From NCBI GenBank assembly GCA_964554105.1, contig CAZKNF010000002.1, positions 1-64,000 of the forward strand: a stretch of 64,000 nt of DNA, read 5' to 3'. The notes below the pieces were generated by a model that made no database searches, had not been told where the DNA came from, and worked only from the letters and a program-made list of their open reading frames with translations. A program made the translations under genes and the position numbers. Source of the DNA: CAZKNF01 sp964554105. GTDB taxonomy: Bacteria > Bacteroidota > Rhodothermia > Rhodothermales > VXPQ01. Shown in pieces: positions 35,314 through 45,000 of this stretch; the stretch's first letter is position 1; every line of letters starts with the position of its first letter.

Positions 35314-35386
35314 GCGCCCGTAGCTCAGGGGACAGAGCGTCGGCCTCCGGAGCCGAAAGTCGCAGGTTCGAATCCTGCCGGGCGTA
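35314..35386 (+). tRNA. tRNA-Arg(CCG)
   Basis: The 73-nt sequence folds into a full cloverleaf: acceptor GCGCCCG/CGGGCGT, D stem GCTC/GAGC, anticodon stem TCGGC/GCCGA with loop CTCCGGA (anticodon CCG at 35347-35349, reading CGG), variable loop AAGTC and T stem GCAGG/CCTGC with TTCGAAT. The discriminator base is A and CCA is not encoded. The 1-72 pair is G-U rather than the usual G-C. It lies between divergently placed minus-strand genes. Confidence 0.97.
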
Positions 35387-35438
35387 CTTGAGGGGCTGTC
35401 GCCATCGCTTGATACCGCCTTAGCCCAGGCCCGAGCGG

Positions 35439-36791
35439 CTACCGGAGCTCTTCGATCTCCTCAGCCCCTATTCCTGCTCTAACGGGCGACTCCCCGATTT
35501 CCTCGGGCTGGAGAAGCGCTCCCTCGGTCTGTGCCACGATCGATGCGACCGTCAAGTCACCGGTTATGTTGGTAACGGTCCGAAGCATGTCGAGCGGTCG
35601 ATCGACACCGATAATCAAGGCGATGCCGGCGGCAGGTATGCCGACCGCTTCCAGGATGATGATCAACATCACAATCCCCGCACTAGGTACGGCGGCGGTT
35701 CCTATAGAGGCCAACACGGCGGTGAGCACGATCGTAATCTGCGCGCCAATTCCGAGGCCGAGTCCCAGCGTCTGGGCGATGAAAACGGCCGCAATGGCCT
35801 GGTAGAGTCCCGTGCCGTCCATGTTGATCGTGGCGCCGAGCGGTAGTACAAACGAGGATACCTCCTCCGACACGCCGACATTCTTCTCGGCCACCTCCAT
35901 CGTGACCGGCAGAGTCGCCCCGCTCGACGACGTCGAGAAGGCTACGAGCTGCGCCGGCGCGATTGCAGGGAAAAATCGCCTGAGCGACAGCGGCGTAAAC
36001 AGCTTCAGCAGCAGCGGATAGGTGATCGTCGTATGAATGAACAGGCCGATGACGACCGCAAGCATGTAGTAGCCCAGCGCCGCGAGCAGCTCACCAATCT
36101 GTCCGATATTGTCTTGTGCGATCGATGTGATCGTGTCAGCCAGGAGCGCAAAAACGCCGATGGGTGCCGTGAGCATAATCAGCTCGACCAGCTTGATGAC
36201 CAGATCGTTCAGGCCGTCAAAAAAGATGATGAGCGGCTCCGCTTTCTGGCGCGGGATGAGCAGCAGGCCGATGCCGAAAAGAATCGCCACGAAAACGACC
36301 TGCAGCATGTCGGCGTTTTCTGATGCCGCCCCGAGAAAATTCTCAGGCACCATGTCGACCAGCGGCTGCAGCGGTCCACGCTCCCTGGCGCCCTCCGCGA
36401 GTAGCGTGGATTGCTCGACATCCCCCTCATACGCCTCCTGGAGCCGCGTGCGCATGTCCTCCGGCACGGCCCTCCCGGGCTGCATGACGTTCACGACCGT
36501 CAGGCCGATGAGGAGCGCGATTACGGTCGTGCCGAGATAAATTCCAATCGTTTTTCCGCCGATACGAGACAATTTTTTCAGATCGGACAGCGACGCCACC
36601 CCTGTGATCAGCGAAGCGATGATCAGCGGCACCGCGATCAGCTTCAGCAAATTCAAAAAGATCGTCCCGAAGGGCGCAATCCAGTCGGACGTAAACTGGC
36701 TCCATCCCGCCGCAGCCGCGACGATCCCGAAAGCCAGACCCAGAACGAGTCCGATGACGATCTGCCAGTGTAGCTGTTTGTACCAGTCCAT
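35439..36791 (-). CDS. dicarboxylate/amino-acid:cation symporter (DAACS family)
   Basis: The 450-residue membrane protein shows LLKLIAVPLIIASLITGVASL near residue 50, AFSTSSSGATLPVTMEV (the Ser-rich re-entrant loop of the family) and LPLGATINMDGTGLYQAIAAV (the NMDGT ion-binding motif). DAACS members carry glutamate, aspartate or C4-dicarboxylates with Na+ or H+. Substrate cannot be told from the sequence. The start ATG at 36791 follows the DUF5683-like gene by 18 bases, so co-transcription is likely. Confidence 0.95.
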   Translation of the reverse strand: MDWYKQLHWQIVIGLVLGLAFGIVAAAAGWSQFTSDWIAPFGTIFLNLLKLIAVPLIIASLITGVASLSDLKKLSRIGGKTIGIYLGTTVIALLIGLTVVNVMQPGRAVPEDMRTRLQEAYEGDVEQSTLLAEGARERGPLQPLVDMVPENFLGAASENADMLQVVFVAILFGIGLLLIPRQKAEPLIIFFDGLNDLVIKLVELIMLTAPIGVFALLADTITSIAQDNIGQIGELLAALGYYMLAVVIGLFIHTTITYPLLLKLFTPLSLRRFFPAIAPAQLVAFSTSSSGATLPVTMEVAEKNVGVSEEVSSFVLPLGATINMDGTGLYQAIAAVFIAQTLGLGLGIGAQITIVLTAVLASIGTAAVPSAGIVMLIIILEAVGIPAAGIALIIGVDRPLDMLRTVTNITGDLTVASIVAQTEGALLQPEEIGESPVRAGIGAEEIEELR

Positions 36792-36809
36792 AGGGATGCT
36801 CTGGGGAAT

Positions 36810-37787
36810 CTAGAATCGCCAGCTGAGGGAGGCCAACAGCTGCGGCTCGTTCATGACATCATAGCTCAAATTAATACCCGCGTCGAGCCTGTCGTTGTGC
36901 AGCTTCGCCGTAATGGCCGCGTCGATCGCAGCAACGACGTGGTTCAAGACGATGAGTGCCGAGACGCGGGAGGCCCTGCGCAGGAGCGTGTTCGCATCGG
37001 CATGCTCTTCAGCGTACTCCCGAAATCGGCCCTGTACGTTCGGCTTCGACCCTCCGGGTCCCGTTAGCTCCGGATCGATCGCTTCGGTGAATTCACCGGC
37101 CTCCTTCCAGGTGGGATAATCGGCCCATCCCGGAGCGAACTGAAAGTATTTACCAATCAGCTCATAATACTGCTGCTCGGCAAAGTACGGAAGCTTATGG
37201 GAGAACGAGGCACCGGTCTCCGGATGAAACACCCGTTCCTCGACACTTCGCACTTCGTTGAAAAAGTCCCGCACCGACTGCCGCTCCTGCGACGTCCACG
37301 ATCCCGGAGATGAAAAATCAATGGCCCCCGGAGGCGCGATCGTGGCTGCGTTGATCGTCGCCCCGTGCTCCTCTTCAAGAAAAACCACATAGTCGTTGAG
37401 CCAGCTCGCATACCGGCTCGGATCCCAGTGCTCGTGGGCATACACCTTGTAATCCGCCTCTGCATCTCGCCCCCTCGATCGCCACACGAAATAACTTGCC
37501 GCCATCGCACCTTCCAGTGCCACGGCGACCACGCCCTTTATCCATTGCTGATTGTAGAACTGACCGGCACCTGGTACAACCGCGGAAAGTCCGAATCCCA
37601 GCGCAACGTGGCGCGACTCGGCCGGTGCGGATGGTCGAACCAGCAGGTCGTCGAACAGAAGCGCTGATCGCATTTCTGCTCGCGAGGCAGGTCCGGCGGC
37701 AGACGAATCGGCCATGGGAGTCATTGCGATTGCACCGGCCACCGGCGCGAGCACTGCAATAAGCAGAGCGAAAAGCTTGATCAGCAC
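36810..37787 (-). CDS. DUF5683-like membrane protein
   Basis: The 325-residue product begins with a signal-like hydrophobic N-terminus (MLIKLFALLIAVLAPVAG) and has LGFGLSAVVPGAGQFYNQQW, the GAGQFYN segment typical of the DUF5683 family of Bacteroidota, then a membrane helix (GVVAVALEGAMAASYFVW). The middle is hydrophilic with charged helices; the C-terminus again has hydrophobic stretches. The function is unknown. The start is GTG at 37787, preceded by a GGGGG run. It is followed by the symporter gene. Confidence 0.72.
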   Translation of the reverse strand: MLIKLFALLIAVLAPVAGAIAMTPMADSSAAGPASRAEMRSALLFDDLLVRPSAPAESRHVALGFGLSAVVPGAGQFYNQQWIKGVVAVALEGAMAASYFVWRSRGRDAEADYKVYAHEHWDPSRYASWLNDYVVFLEEEHGATINAATIAPPGAIDFSSPGSWTSQERQSVRDFFNEVRSVEERVFHPETGASFSHKLPYFAEQQYYELIGKYFQFAPGWADYPTWKEAGEFTEAIDPELTGPGGSKPNVQGRFREYAEEHADANTLLRRASRVSALIVLNHVVAAIDAAITAKLHNDRLDAGINLSYDVMNEPQLLASLSWRF

Positions 37788-37822
37788 AACACCCCCGGAT
37801 TAGACGTTATAGCGAAAAGGAT

Positions 37823-38509
37823 TCAAAGTCCGGTGCTCGCAAGTCCATCGTTCAAATGCGGCATGACCATCCGCTCGAAAGTCCCATAGTCCTGAGCCCC
37901 CAGTACGAAATCGCGGACAATGCCGGCGCGGTCTATCACGTAGCTTGTCGGCCGCATCTCGAGTGTTCGACGATACGGATCGGGAAGATTCCCGCGGCGG
38001 TCGACGTAGCCGCTCACCGTCTGCAGCGGAAGCCGATCTTGAAAATCGATAAGCACCTCTCGCGCCTCGTCCGAAATCGTAATGACCGTCAGCCCGGCAT
38101 CTGCATAGGCCTCGTGCAGTTCGTTCAAATCCGGAAGCTCCTGAAGACAGGGCGCACACCACGTAGCCCAGAAATTGATCAGTACTACGTCACCGCGGTA
38201 GCGTTCGAGCTCTACCGTCTCATCCGAATCGACAAGTCGAAACGAGAAGTTTGGCGCTGGCGCATCGAGCTCTTCGTCGGTCAGATGGGGTCCTTCAGGA
38301 ATTACAAAACTCTCGCCCGATTCCACGCGCATCGTAACAAACAGCAGCAGACCGGCTGCGGCAACGAGCACCAGGGACAGGATGACACCCAATCGGTCGG
38401 TCACGTCGTCCGGAAGCAGCCGCCCCGTTCTTCGGTAGACGAACACGACGAAGCCAACGCCGACGGCGAGCATCAGGAAGACAAAGGCGTAGACAAGTGT
38501 ATAGCTCAT
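37823..38509 (-). CDS. TlpA/ResA-like thiol-disulfide oxidoreductase
   Basis: The 228-residue protein has two N-terminal membrane helices (YTLVYAFVFLMLAVGVGFVV and GVILSLVLVAAAGLLLFV), then a thioredoxin fold with the active site FWATWCAPCLQELPDLNE (WCxxC at about residue 131). The rest matches the TlpA/ResA family: a reducing thioredoxin with its catalytic domain outside the membrane, involved in cytochrome c maturation or envelope thiol metabolism. The start is ATG 38509. Confidence 0.93.
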   Translation of the reverse strand: MSYTLVYAFVFLMLAVGVGFVVFVYRRTGRLLPDDVTDRLGVILSLVLVAAAGLLLFVTMRVESGESFVIPEGPHLTDEELDAPAPNFSFRLVDSDETVELERYRGDVVLINFWATWCAPCLQELPDLNELHEAYADAGLTVITISDEAREVLIDFQDRLPLQTVSGYVDRRGNLPDPYRRTLEMRPTSYVIDRAGIVRDFVLGAQDYGTFERMVMPHLNDGLASTGL

Positions 38510-38563
38510 GGTTGCGCGTACCTCCGGCTTTCCAATACCGGTGAATCGAATGCTGCAGCTTGA

Positions 38564-41500
38564 TTACAGATCAAAGTCGAACAATATCCCGAAATGCCAC
38601 AGAAGTTCATTCCCGTAGCGCACGGTACTCCGACCATCCGGGGTCAGGAATTCCTCATCCAGACGAAAATCGAAGGCGTCCAGGCCGTAGGTCGCACTCA
38701 AAAAGACGGCCGACGGAAGCAGGTAGAATGAGCCCAAACCGAGCCGCAACTCGGCGCCAACGTCCTTGCGCATCTCTCCGAACCCGGGCCAGGCACCGCT
38801 CCAGGCAAGCGCCGCGTCCGTGTATATGCGACCGTACAGTTTGTCTACATAGGCGAAAAGTACCTGAGTCGATATATCCGGGAGGATGGGGAACTGATAT
38901 GACAACTGCATCCAGAGCGTCTCATTTCCACCGAGCGCGTAAAACGGGTATCCCCGGGCGCCGATGAGTCCGCCTACATAGTCGTTGTAGAAATCATCGA
39001 CTTCGCCACCTAGAATGGTGCTGCCCCGGAAACGCACGCCGATGCCGTGAGCCGCGTGGGTCGGCAGACCGGGGAGTCTGAGACCAATTTCCGCCTCGAA
39101 AGTGATGCGATGATTGCGGTCCTCCTCATAGGTCGGCACAAGCGCGCCGTCCTCCACATCGAAGCGATCGAGCAGGCGCCCGCTCTCATTTTCGTAGCGA
39201 AGCTCTGCCTTCAGGCGCTCCGGCAGTACATTGCTGTGCCTGTGTGGATGCGCGCTCTCGAAGTACAGGCCGGCCATAAAAGCACGTCCAATAAAATACC
39301 TCGAACCGGTCTCAGGGACGAATGTATCGGCTTCCTTCGAGAAAAATCGGTTTGTCACGACTCGATATGGACTGTACCGGTACCCGATTTCGGCGAGTAG
39401 ACTTGAGTTGATCTTGCTGCGCGCGAAAACGTCGGCTTCCCACAAACCGTATGCCAGGTCCACAAGCGTCGTGTCCGGATAGCATGCCGTACAGGGAAAT
39501 TCCTCTACCGAAAGCCCGTTCTCGACATTTCGGCGAATATTGTACAGTTCCAACGCGATCTGCGGCGACCACCTCTTCGGAAGGATTCCGAAGCCGCGCC
39601 CATACTCAAAAACGATGAACGCGTCGCGTTCCAGCTTCAGAAGATTTGACGGCGAGAAATAATCGCTCAGCGACTCGGCTTCGTGCGACGCAGGTCCGAC
39701 GAGAAGCCCTCCCATCATGGTCATCTCTTCGAGCATCTCACGAGATGACATGTAGACGCCCACCTTCGTATTCCTCGCGAGCGTCTCACCATACGTTCGT
39801 GCCGGAAGGCGCCGCTGCGAAACGCTCCCACGCCGCGATGAATAGTTGTCGAACCGTAGCACGGGATAGAAGCTGAAGCTCGTGAATGAGGTCCCGTACC
39901 GCTCGACAGCGAGGTCCGGGACCTGACCGTCTTCATCCATCTCCGCACCATCCCGATTTCCGAGAGGAAACGAGCCCGTCGTCGCCACGTCCGTCACCAC
40001 CGAACCCGGCATCGTCTGGAGATCCGTATCGTCGAACGCCGTGAGCTGACTCCAGGTCGAGGCCGCCGGGGCCGGCGCGTCCTCCTTCTGCGTGATGGGA
40101 GGAGGCTCGTAGAACGGTGCATCCACGGCCGCGACAGGCTGATCGACAAGTGCAATCTTGTACCCGTTCCATTGATATCGTGCGAACGCGACCGATCCGT
40201 CGGGCGCAACATCGGGCATAAACGCGCCTCCGACCACGTTCGTTATCGGCTCGGACAATTCCGGCGCATCAATATCCGCCTGGTAGAGATTGAATATCCC
40301 CGATGCGTCTGAAGCAAAGTAGAGATGCTCTCCGGACCGATCGATTGCCGGCGAGCGCTCGTCGGCCTCCCCTGCGACAACCGGTTCCGGCTTGGTATCA
40401 GCGACCGCATCAATACCCGCGTCAGCGTCTGCATCAATACCCGCGTGCACGCGAAATATGTCACGACTTCCAGAGCCGGATTTCGCGAAGTAGATCCATT
40501 CACCATCTGGATGCCATGCCGGCTCGCTGACCTGCGTCCCGTCATCGTAGGATGTAAGACGCTGCGTTTGCCCACCATCCGCATCCATCACAAAAAGATT
40601 TGTGGATCCATCCGAATGGCCGACGTAGACGATCCGCGATCCGTCCGGCGAGTAGGCGGGTGCAAATGCCCTCGCTCGGTGCGTCAGGCGTTCCTGCTCT
40701 TCCGTAGACAGGTCGAAGCGATACAGGTCGGAGTAGCGGAAGCCTTGGGGGGTATCTTTCGTTCGCGCGAAAACCACGTCGTCACCGTCGGGATGCCAGC
40801 TTATTGCGCCCCCGACGCCGGACTTTACCTTGTGCTCGTGGCCCAGTGAACAGACGTAGTCTGCTGCGCCGTCGCTCCAACCGTCGATCCGATAACTCAT
40901 CTTCGCTCCGGTCTCGACATCAACGACGTAGAGGCTCATCAGATTAAAGTGTTCACCGCGATTCGAGACGTAGGCCAGCTTCCGGCCGTCCGGCGAAAAC
41001 TTTGGATAGAAGTTGCTGAAGCCCTCCTCCTCGATGAGACGTCCTTCAATGGGCTGTGCCCGGACATCGGCGGTCCGCACCGCATACTCATGACGCAGCG
41101 TACTCATCCATTCATCGTAAATCTGCGAGCCCTTCACCCCCGTAGCGTCTTTCAGCGCGCGCTGTACGTTCCAATTGGTCCACTTCGACAGCTCGCTCGA
41201 CACGCGACGCAGTACATCCTCGCCGTATGTGCCGGCCAGATAATGCGTAAATGCAAAGCCATGGTTGTATACACCTTCGCGCAGCAGGCTCGAATGCGAA
41301 TAGAAGCCGCCCATGTCATTCAGCGACATTTCCTCACCGGCGAGCACGCGGGTGCGAAGCAGCATGTCGCGATGCGTATCCCAGCGGTCATAATCCAGGA
41401 AGGCACGCTGATACTGCGCCGTCCCCTCGGCAAGCCACGCTGGATTGTTCAGGACCGGGACAGGATAGGTGACGATAACATCCGGATATCCGTACAGCAC

Positions 41501-42052
41501 GTCCGGCCGCTTGACATCCTCGTAGTCGAGAAGCTGGAAATAGAGGAACGGCATCTTCCGATCGGCCTTCATCGTGGACTGCACCTGCACGATGTGCGTG
41601 AACTCGTGCGTGATGACGTTGCGCAGCCAGTTGTGATCACCCCGCAGCGGCGAATCGAGAGCCGGCGCCCAGATCTCCAGCTTGTTGTCGAAGAAGTACG
41701 CAGCACCGTTCGAGTAATCTTCGAAGTCTTTCAGGATGATGGAGATCTTGGTTTCGGGCTCGTGTTCGTAGAGCGATGTGATCGGCTCGTACACATCCTC
41801 GGCAATGCGTGCGACGACCTGGGCCGTCCGACTGCTCCCCGCTCCCGTAGAATCGTGATGAAATATGATCTGGAAATGATCGGTCTCGATCGTGTACCAC
41901 GTCAGCGTCGGGCGCGCGTAATCATACAGATCCGGCGACGTCTGCGCGCGCACCGTCCCAGCGGCCACAAGCAATATCACAAGCACCGCCGCCGCAAATC
42001 CGACGATCGCAACCCGAGATGCTGCCCTGTGATTCCTGAGCCTCGAACTCAT
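38564..42052 (-). CDS. peptidase (HExxH)-PD40 propeller-outer-membrane barrel fusion
   Basis: The 1162-residue protein opens with a signal-like stretch (GFAAAVLVILLVAAGTVRAQ). HEFTH lies at residues 149-153 and WLAEGTAQYQ at about 206-215, with E209 the likely third ligand; this is the arrangement of MA-clan gluzincins. From about 335 to 640 are TolB-like PD40/WD propeller repeats (KFSPDGRKLAYVSNR, SWHPDGDDVVFARTKD, AYSPDGSRIVYVGHSD). The C-terminal part (about 720-1162) ends in a barrel with IGARGYPFYALGGNE, like the RGY segment of Omp85/BamA, and a terminal FDL. It overlaps the preceding M6-like gene by four bases. Confidence 0.85.
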   Translation of the reverse strand: MSSRLRNHRAASRVAIVGFAAAVLVILLVAAGTVRAQTSPDLYDYARPTLTWYTIETDHFQIIFHHDSTGAGSSRTAQVVARIAEDVYEPITSLYEHEPETKISIILKDFEDYSNGAAYFFDNKLEIWAPALDSPLRGDHNWLRNVITHEFTHIVQVQSTMKADRKMPFLYFQLLDYEDVKRPDVLYGYPDVIVTYPVPVLNNPAWLAEGTAQYQRAFLDYDRWDTHRDMLLRTRVLAGEEMSLNDMGGFYSHSSLLREGVYNHGFAFTHYLAGTYGEDVLRRVSSELSKWTNWNVQRALKDATGVKGSQIYDEWMSTLRHEYAVRTADVRAQPIEGRLIEEEGFSNFYPKFSPDGRKLAYVSNRGEHFNLMSLYVVDVETGAKMSYRIDGWSDGAADYVCSLGHEHKVKSGVGGAISWHPDGDDVVFARTKDTPQGFRYSDLYRFDLSTEEQERLTHRARAFAPAYSPDGSRIVYVGHSDGSTNLFVMDADGGQTQRLTSYDDGTQVSEPAWHPDGEWIYFAKSGSGSRDIFRVHAGIDADADAGIDAVADTKPEPVVAGEADERSPAIDRSGEHLYFASDASGIFNLYQADIDAPELSEPITNVVGGAFMPDVAPDGSVAFARYQWNGYKIALVDQPVAAVDAPFYEPPPITQKEDAPAPAASTWSQLTAFDDTDLQTMPGSVVTDVATTGSFPLGNRDGAEMDEDGQVPDLAVERYGTSFTSFSFYPVLRFDNYSSRRGSVSQRRLPARTYGETLARNTKVGVYMSSREMLEEMTMMGGLLVGPASHEAESLSDYFSPSNLLKLERDAFIVFEYGRGFGILPKRWSPQIALELYNIRRNVENGLSVEEFPCTACYPDTTLVDLAYGLWEADVFARSKINSSLLAEIGYRYSPYRVVTNRFFSKEADTFVPETGSRYFIGRAFMAGLYFESAHPHRHSNVLPERLKAELRYENESGRLLDRFDVEDGALVPTYEEDRNHRITFEAEIGLRLPGLPTHAAHGIGVRFRGSTILGGEVDDFYNDYVGGLIGARGYPFYALGGNETLWMQLSYQFPILPDISTQVLFAYVDKLYGRIYTDAALAWSGAWPGFGEMRKDVGAELRLGLGSFYLLPSAVFLSATYGLDAFDFRLDEEFLTPDGRSTVRYGNELLWHFGILFDFDL
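40407..40446. repeat. 24-bp tandem duplication within the propeller domain gene
   Basis: GCATCAATACCCGCGT occurs twice, at 40407-40422 and 40431-40446, 24 bases apart and therefore in frame. It encodes the Asp/Ala-rich loop AGIDADADAGIDAVAD between propeller blades. It probably arose by a recent slippage or duplication. Confidence 0.75.
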
Positions 42053-45000
42053 CGCATCACCGCCATCTTCACTAATTTCGTCTCCTCTTCGCCATCAGCG
42101 GTTCTGGCCGTAAACCGTGCGAAGTAGAGACCGCTCTCGGCATCGGCCTGCCAGACTGCTTCCGTAGGCAGGCCGGCTCGCACATCACCCATATCGATAT
42201 CGTCGACGAGAAGGCCCGCCGCGTCTATAATTCGGATGCTTACCCGTGCGTCGCGGCGCGTGGCAATCCGCAGATGTGTCGAGCCGTCTCGAATCGGATT
42301 CGGCCAGTTGTAGGTCTCGCTCGTCACGATGAGCGGCTCCTGTGGCTCGTTCGGGTCAGATCCCGGGTCCGAAATAGCCACAAAGCTGGCGTTCTCCCCT
42401 GAACCGTACATCCGGCCCCACAGCACGGAAGATACGTTTGGAATCGCCCACCCTTTAACATTACCGTTCTCGGCTACCGCGACAAGTGTACCGTCGGCCG
42501 TAAGTCCAGGAGTTGCCGGTGCGGCATTGCCTACTTCCAGAGGAAAGCCGTCGATTGCGTGCTGATCGCGGACGACGTCGATCGCGTAGATGTACCCATT
42601 CGTGGATGCCGCCACTATGGCGGTCGATCCTCCGAATTCAGCTATCAGCGGCTGACCGGCGATTCGCCCCTCGACGTGAATCGGGAAATTGCTCACGAGG
42701 GCTCCGGACTGCGTGAAGGCGAGCAACATCGATCCAAATGAAGCCAGGACGTCGAGGCGGTGATCGCCGTCCAGATCTGCCACTACCGGGTAAGCCGCGA
42801 GCGAGTCGTTCGGTTCAACCCCGAATCGTGAAGCCGCGGCTCCGACGTCGACGGTCGTAACGCTTCCCGCGGATCCGAACAACAGAATCTCGCCGGTACT
42901 CGTAATGGGCAGTGCGCCCATCAATCCGCCCTGATCGCGGCCGAATACCGCCTGACCAACCCGGACATTGGTCGGAAGACGGTAGTTCCAGTCGTTCTCA
43001 ATCCCTGAGACGCCCTCTCTGCCGACGACAACGGCGACCGATCCGAGATCCGTCGCCGCCGACGCCAGCGAAACCGCCTCGCGCGCCGCCGGCTCTGTCG
43101 TCACCGATACGTCGGACAAGGCAGCCTGGACTACCACCGTACGTTCGTCGCCGCGCAGCAGCAGGCTGTAGGTCGTCATGCGCTCAAAATTAGTCACCAC
43201 GATCGGTGACACCGCCCTCATCGATCCGAGGTCGTCTGGAAGTTCGATCGTCTCTGATGGAGACGAAGGCCCATCCGACGAAGACCACAAAACGAACCGG
43301 TGGCTGTCTTCGAAACGCTCCAGAGTCACGAGGACTTCACCGGTCGCCGGCGGCGCGGTGGAAGCGAACCGGCCAACACCGGCCGAATACAGAGCCACGC
43401 TGTCGGCGCCGGCCGAATAGAGGATCTCGGGACAGGAGACGGAACATCCCACGAAGGAGCCAGGGCCGAACGAACCACCCGCGACGCCGATCGGCAGATT
43501 CGAGAGCGGTTCGATTCCGCCCTCCGTCACCTGCCGATAGGTGAACGCCATTTCCGCAGCCGGCGGCGAAAAACCCTCGAGCACGATAAAGCTCGAACCA
43601 CCGGAATTGGTCTGCGAGCCTGGGAAGGTCCGGGGACCGAACCTGTTTTCATACAACTGGACCTCACGGCCGCCCGTCACCTGTACACGTACCGGATTAC
43701 CCTCATAGAAAAAATCAAAAGGAGATCCGAGCTCCGCTTGCGGACCAAACGGTCCTTCAGATGGAAAACCGATATCCTGTGCGCCGTCAGCTTCTTCGAG
43801 ATCGACGGCCCTCGATTGCACACCGACATTGACGGAATTCTCCGGCATACCCGCACGCAGCCGTCGCTCATCGATGTGCCAGATCAGGATTCCACCATTT
43901 AGCTCATTATCGTCCTCATCGAGTCCACCCGGCAGCGCCCAATCGTAGTTGTCAACGCTCACCACGACGCCGCCTACGAAATCTTCCACATTGACGCTGT
44001 TGAAATCAGGATCGCCGTTCTCGACGTGCTGCTCGATGATCTCGCCGTCGTTCCACACGCGCAGCGTCAGACCATCCGATTCGGGATCTCGATGTCGATT
44101 CTCGATCATGAAATACTCGACATCCGAAATGATCGCACGAGCCGATTGGGATTCACCAGGAAGAGACGCCGCGAGAAGTGAAATCGTCCGCTGGTCCGCG
44201 CCTTTTAGATCCACAGGATCCGTCCAGCCGAGAAAGTACTTGGTCCATGCCATCGGCTCCGGCGGAAAAAGACCGCGGTAGGCGAAGATCCCCTGCGTAT
44301 CCATCACACCAAACGGACCGATCGCGCTCTCTCCGGTCTCCGTGTCGAACAGGTCCGGCACGCCCAAATAGTTGAAAAAACTCGCCGCAAGAAGGCCATT
44401 GATAGACAGTTCCAAAAGGAACGGCTCATCCGATATGAAATCCATCGCACGGCGCGTTTCGGTGCGGGGAAGAACCATCGTATGATCGATCGGAAACTCA
44501 TTGAACCTCAATGTCTGCTTGCCGATAAGTCTTGTAAGCGACGGCTGATCGAAAAACAACGATGGGAGGTCCTCAGGGGTCTTGTCGAGCGTTGTTCCGA
44601 TCAACTCGACGTCGCGCCCGACTCCGGCATGGAAGACGACAAATGCGGTCCGCGAAGGATCGAATCCGGTCATGTCGAAAGAGGACTGCTGAGATGCGAG
44701 TGCCCACGCTTCGTCGATCATGTCTGCAAGTTTTCGCAGCTCGGCGTCGCTGTCCGCCTCGGGACCCGTAGGCGCATACGCACTCATGTGCCGCGACAGC
44801 CGCACGGTCTCGGGGATGAGGTGAGTCTCGACCTCCGTGATGCCGTCCGATACCCGTGCTACGTAGTCCGTCAGGAAGTCGAGGTGCGCATCGAAGTAGG
44901 CCTGATTATGCGGGAGCGGGTCGATGGACGGTTCAAGACCGTCGTACAAAGAACCGCCAAATGTGCCGTCCCCAGTCGTAAACCGAGATGTGTCCGGCTG

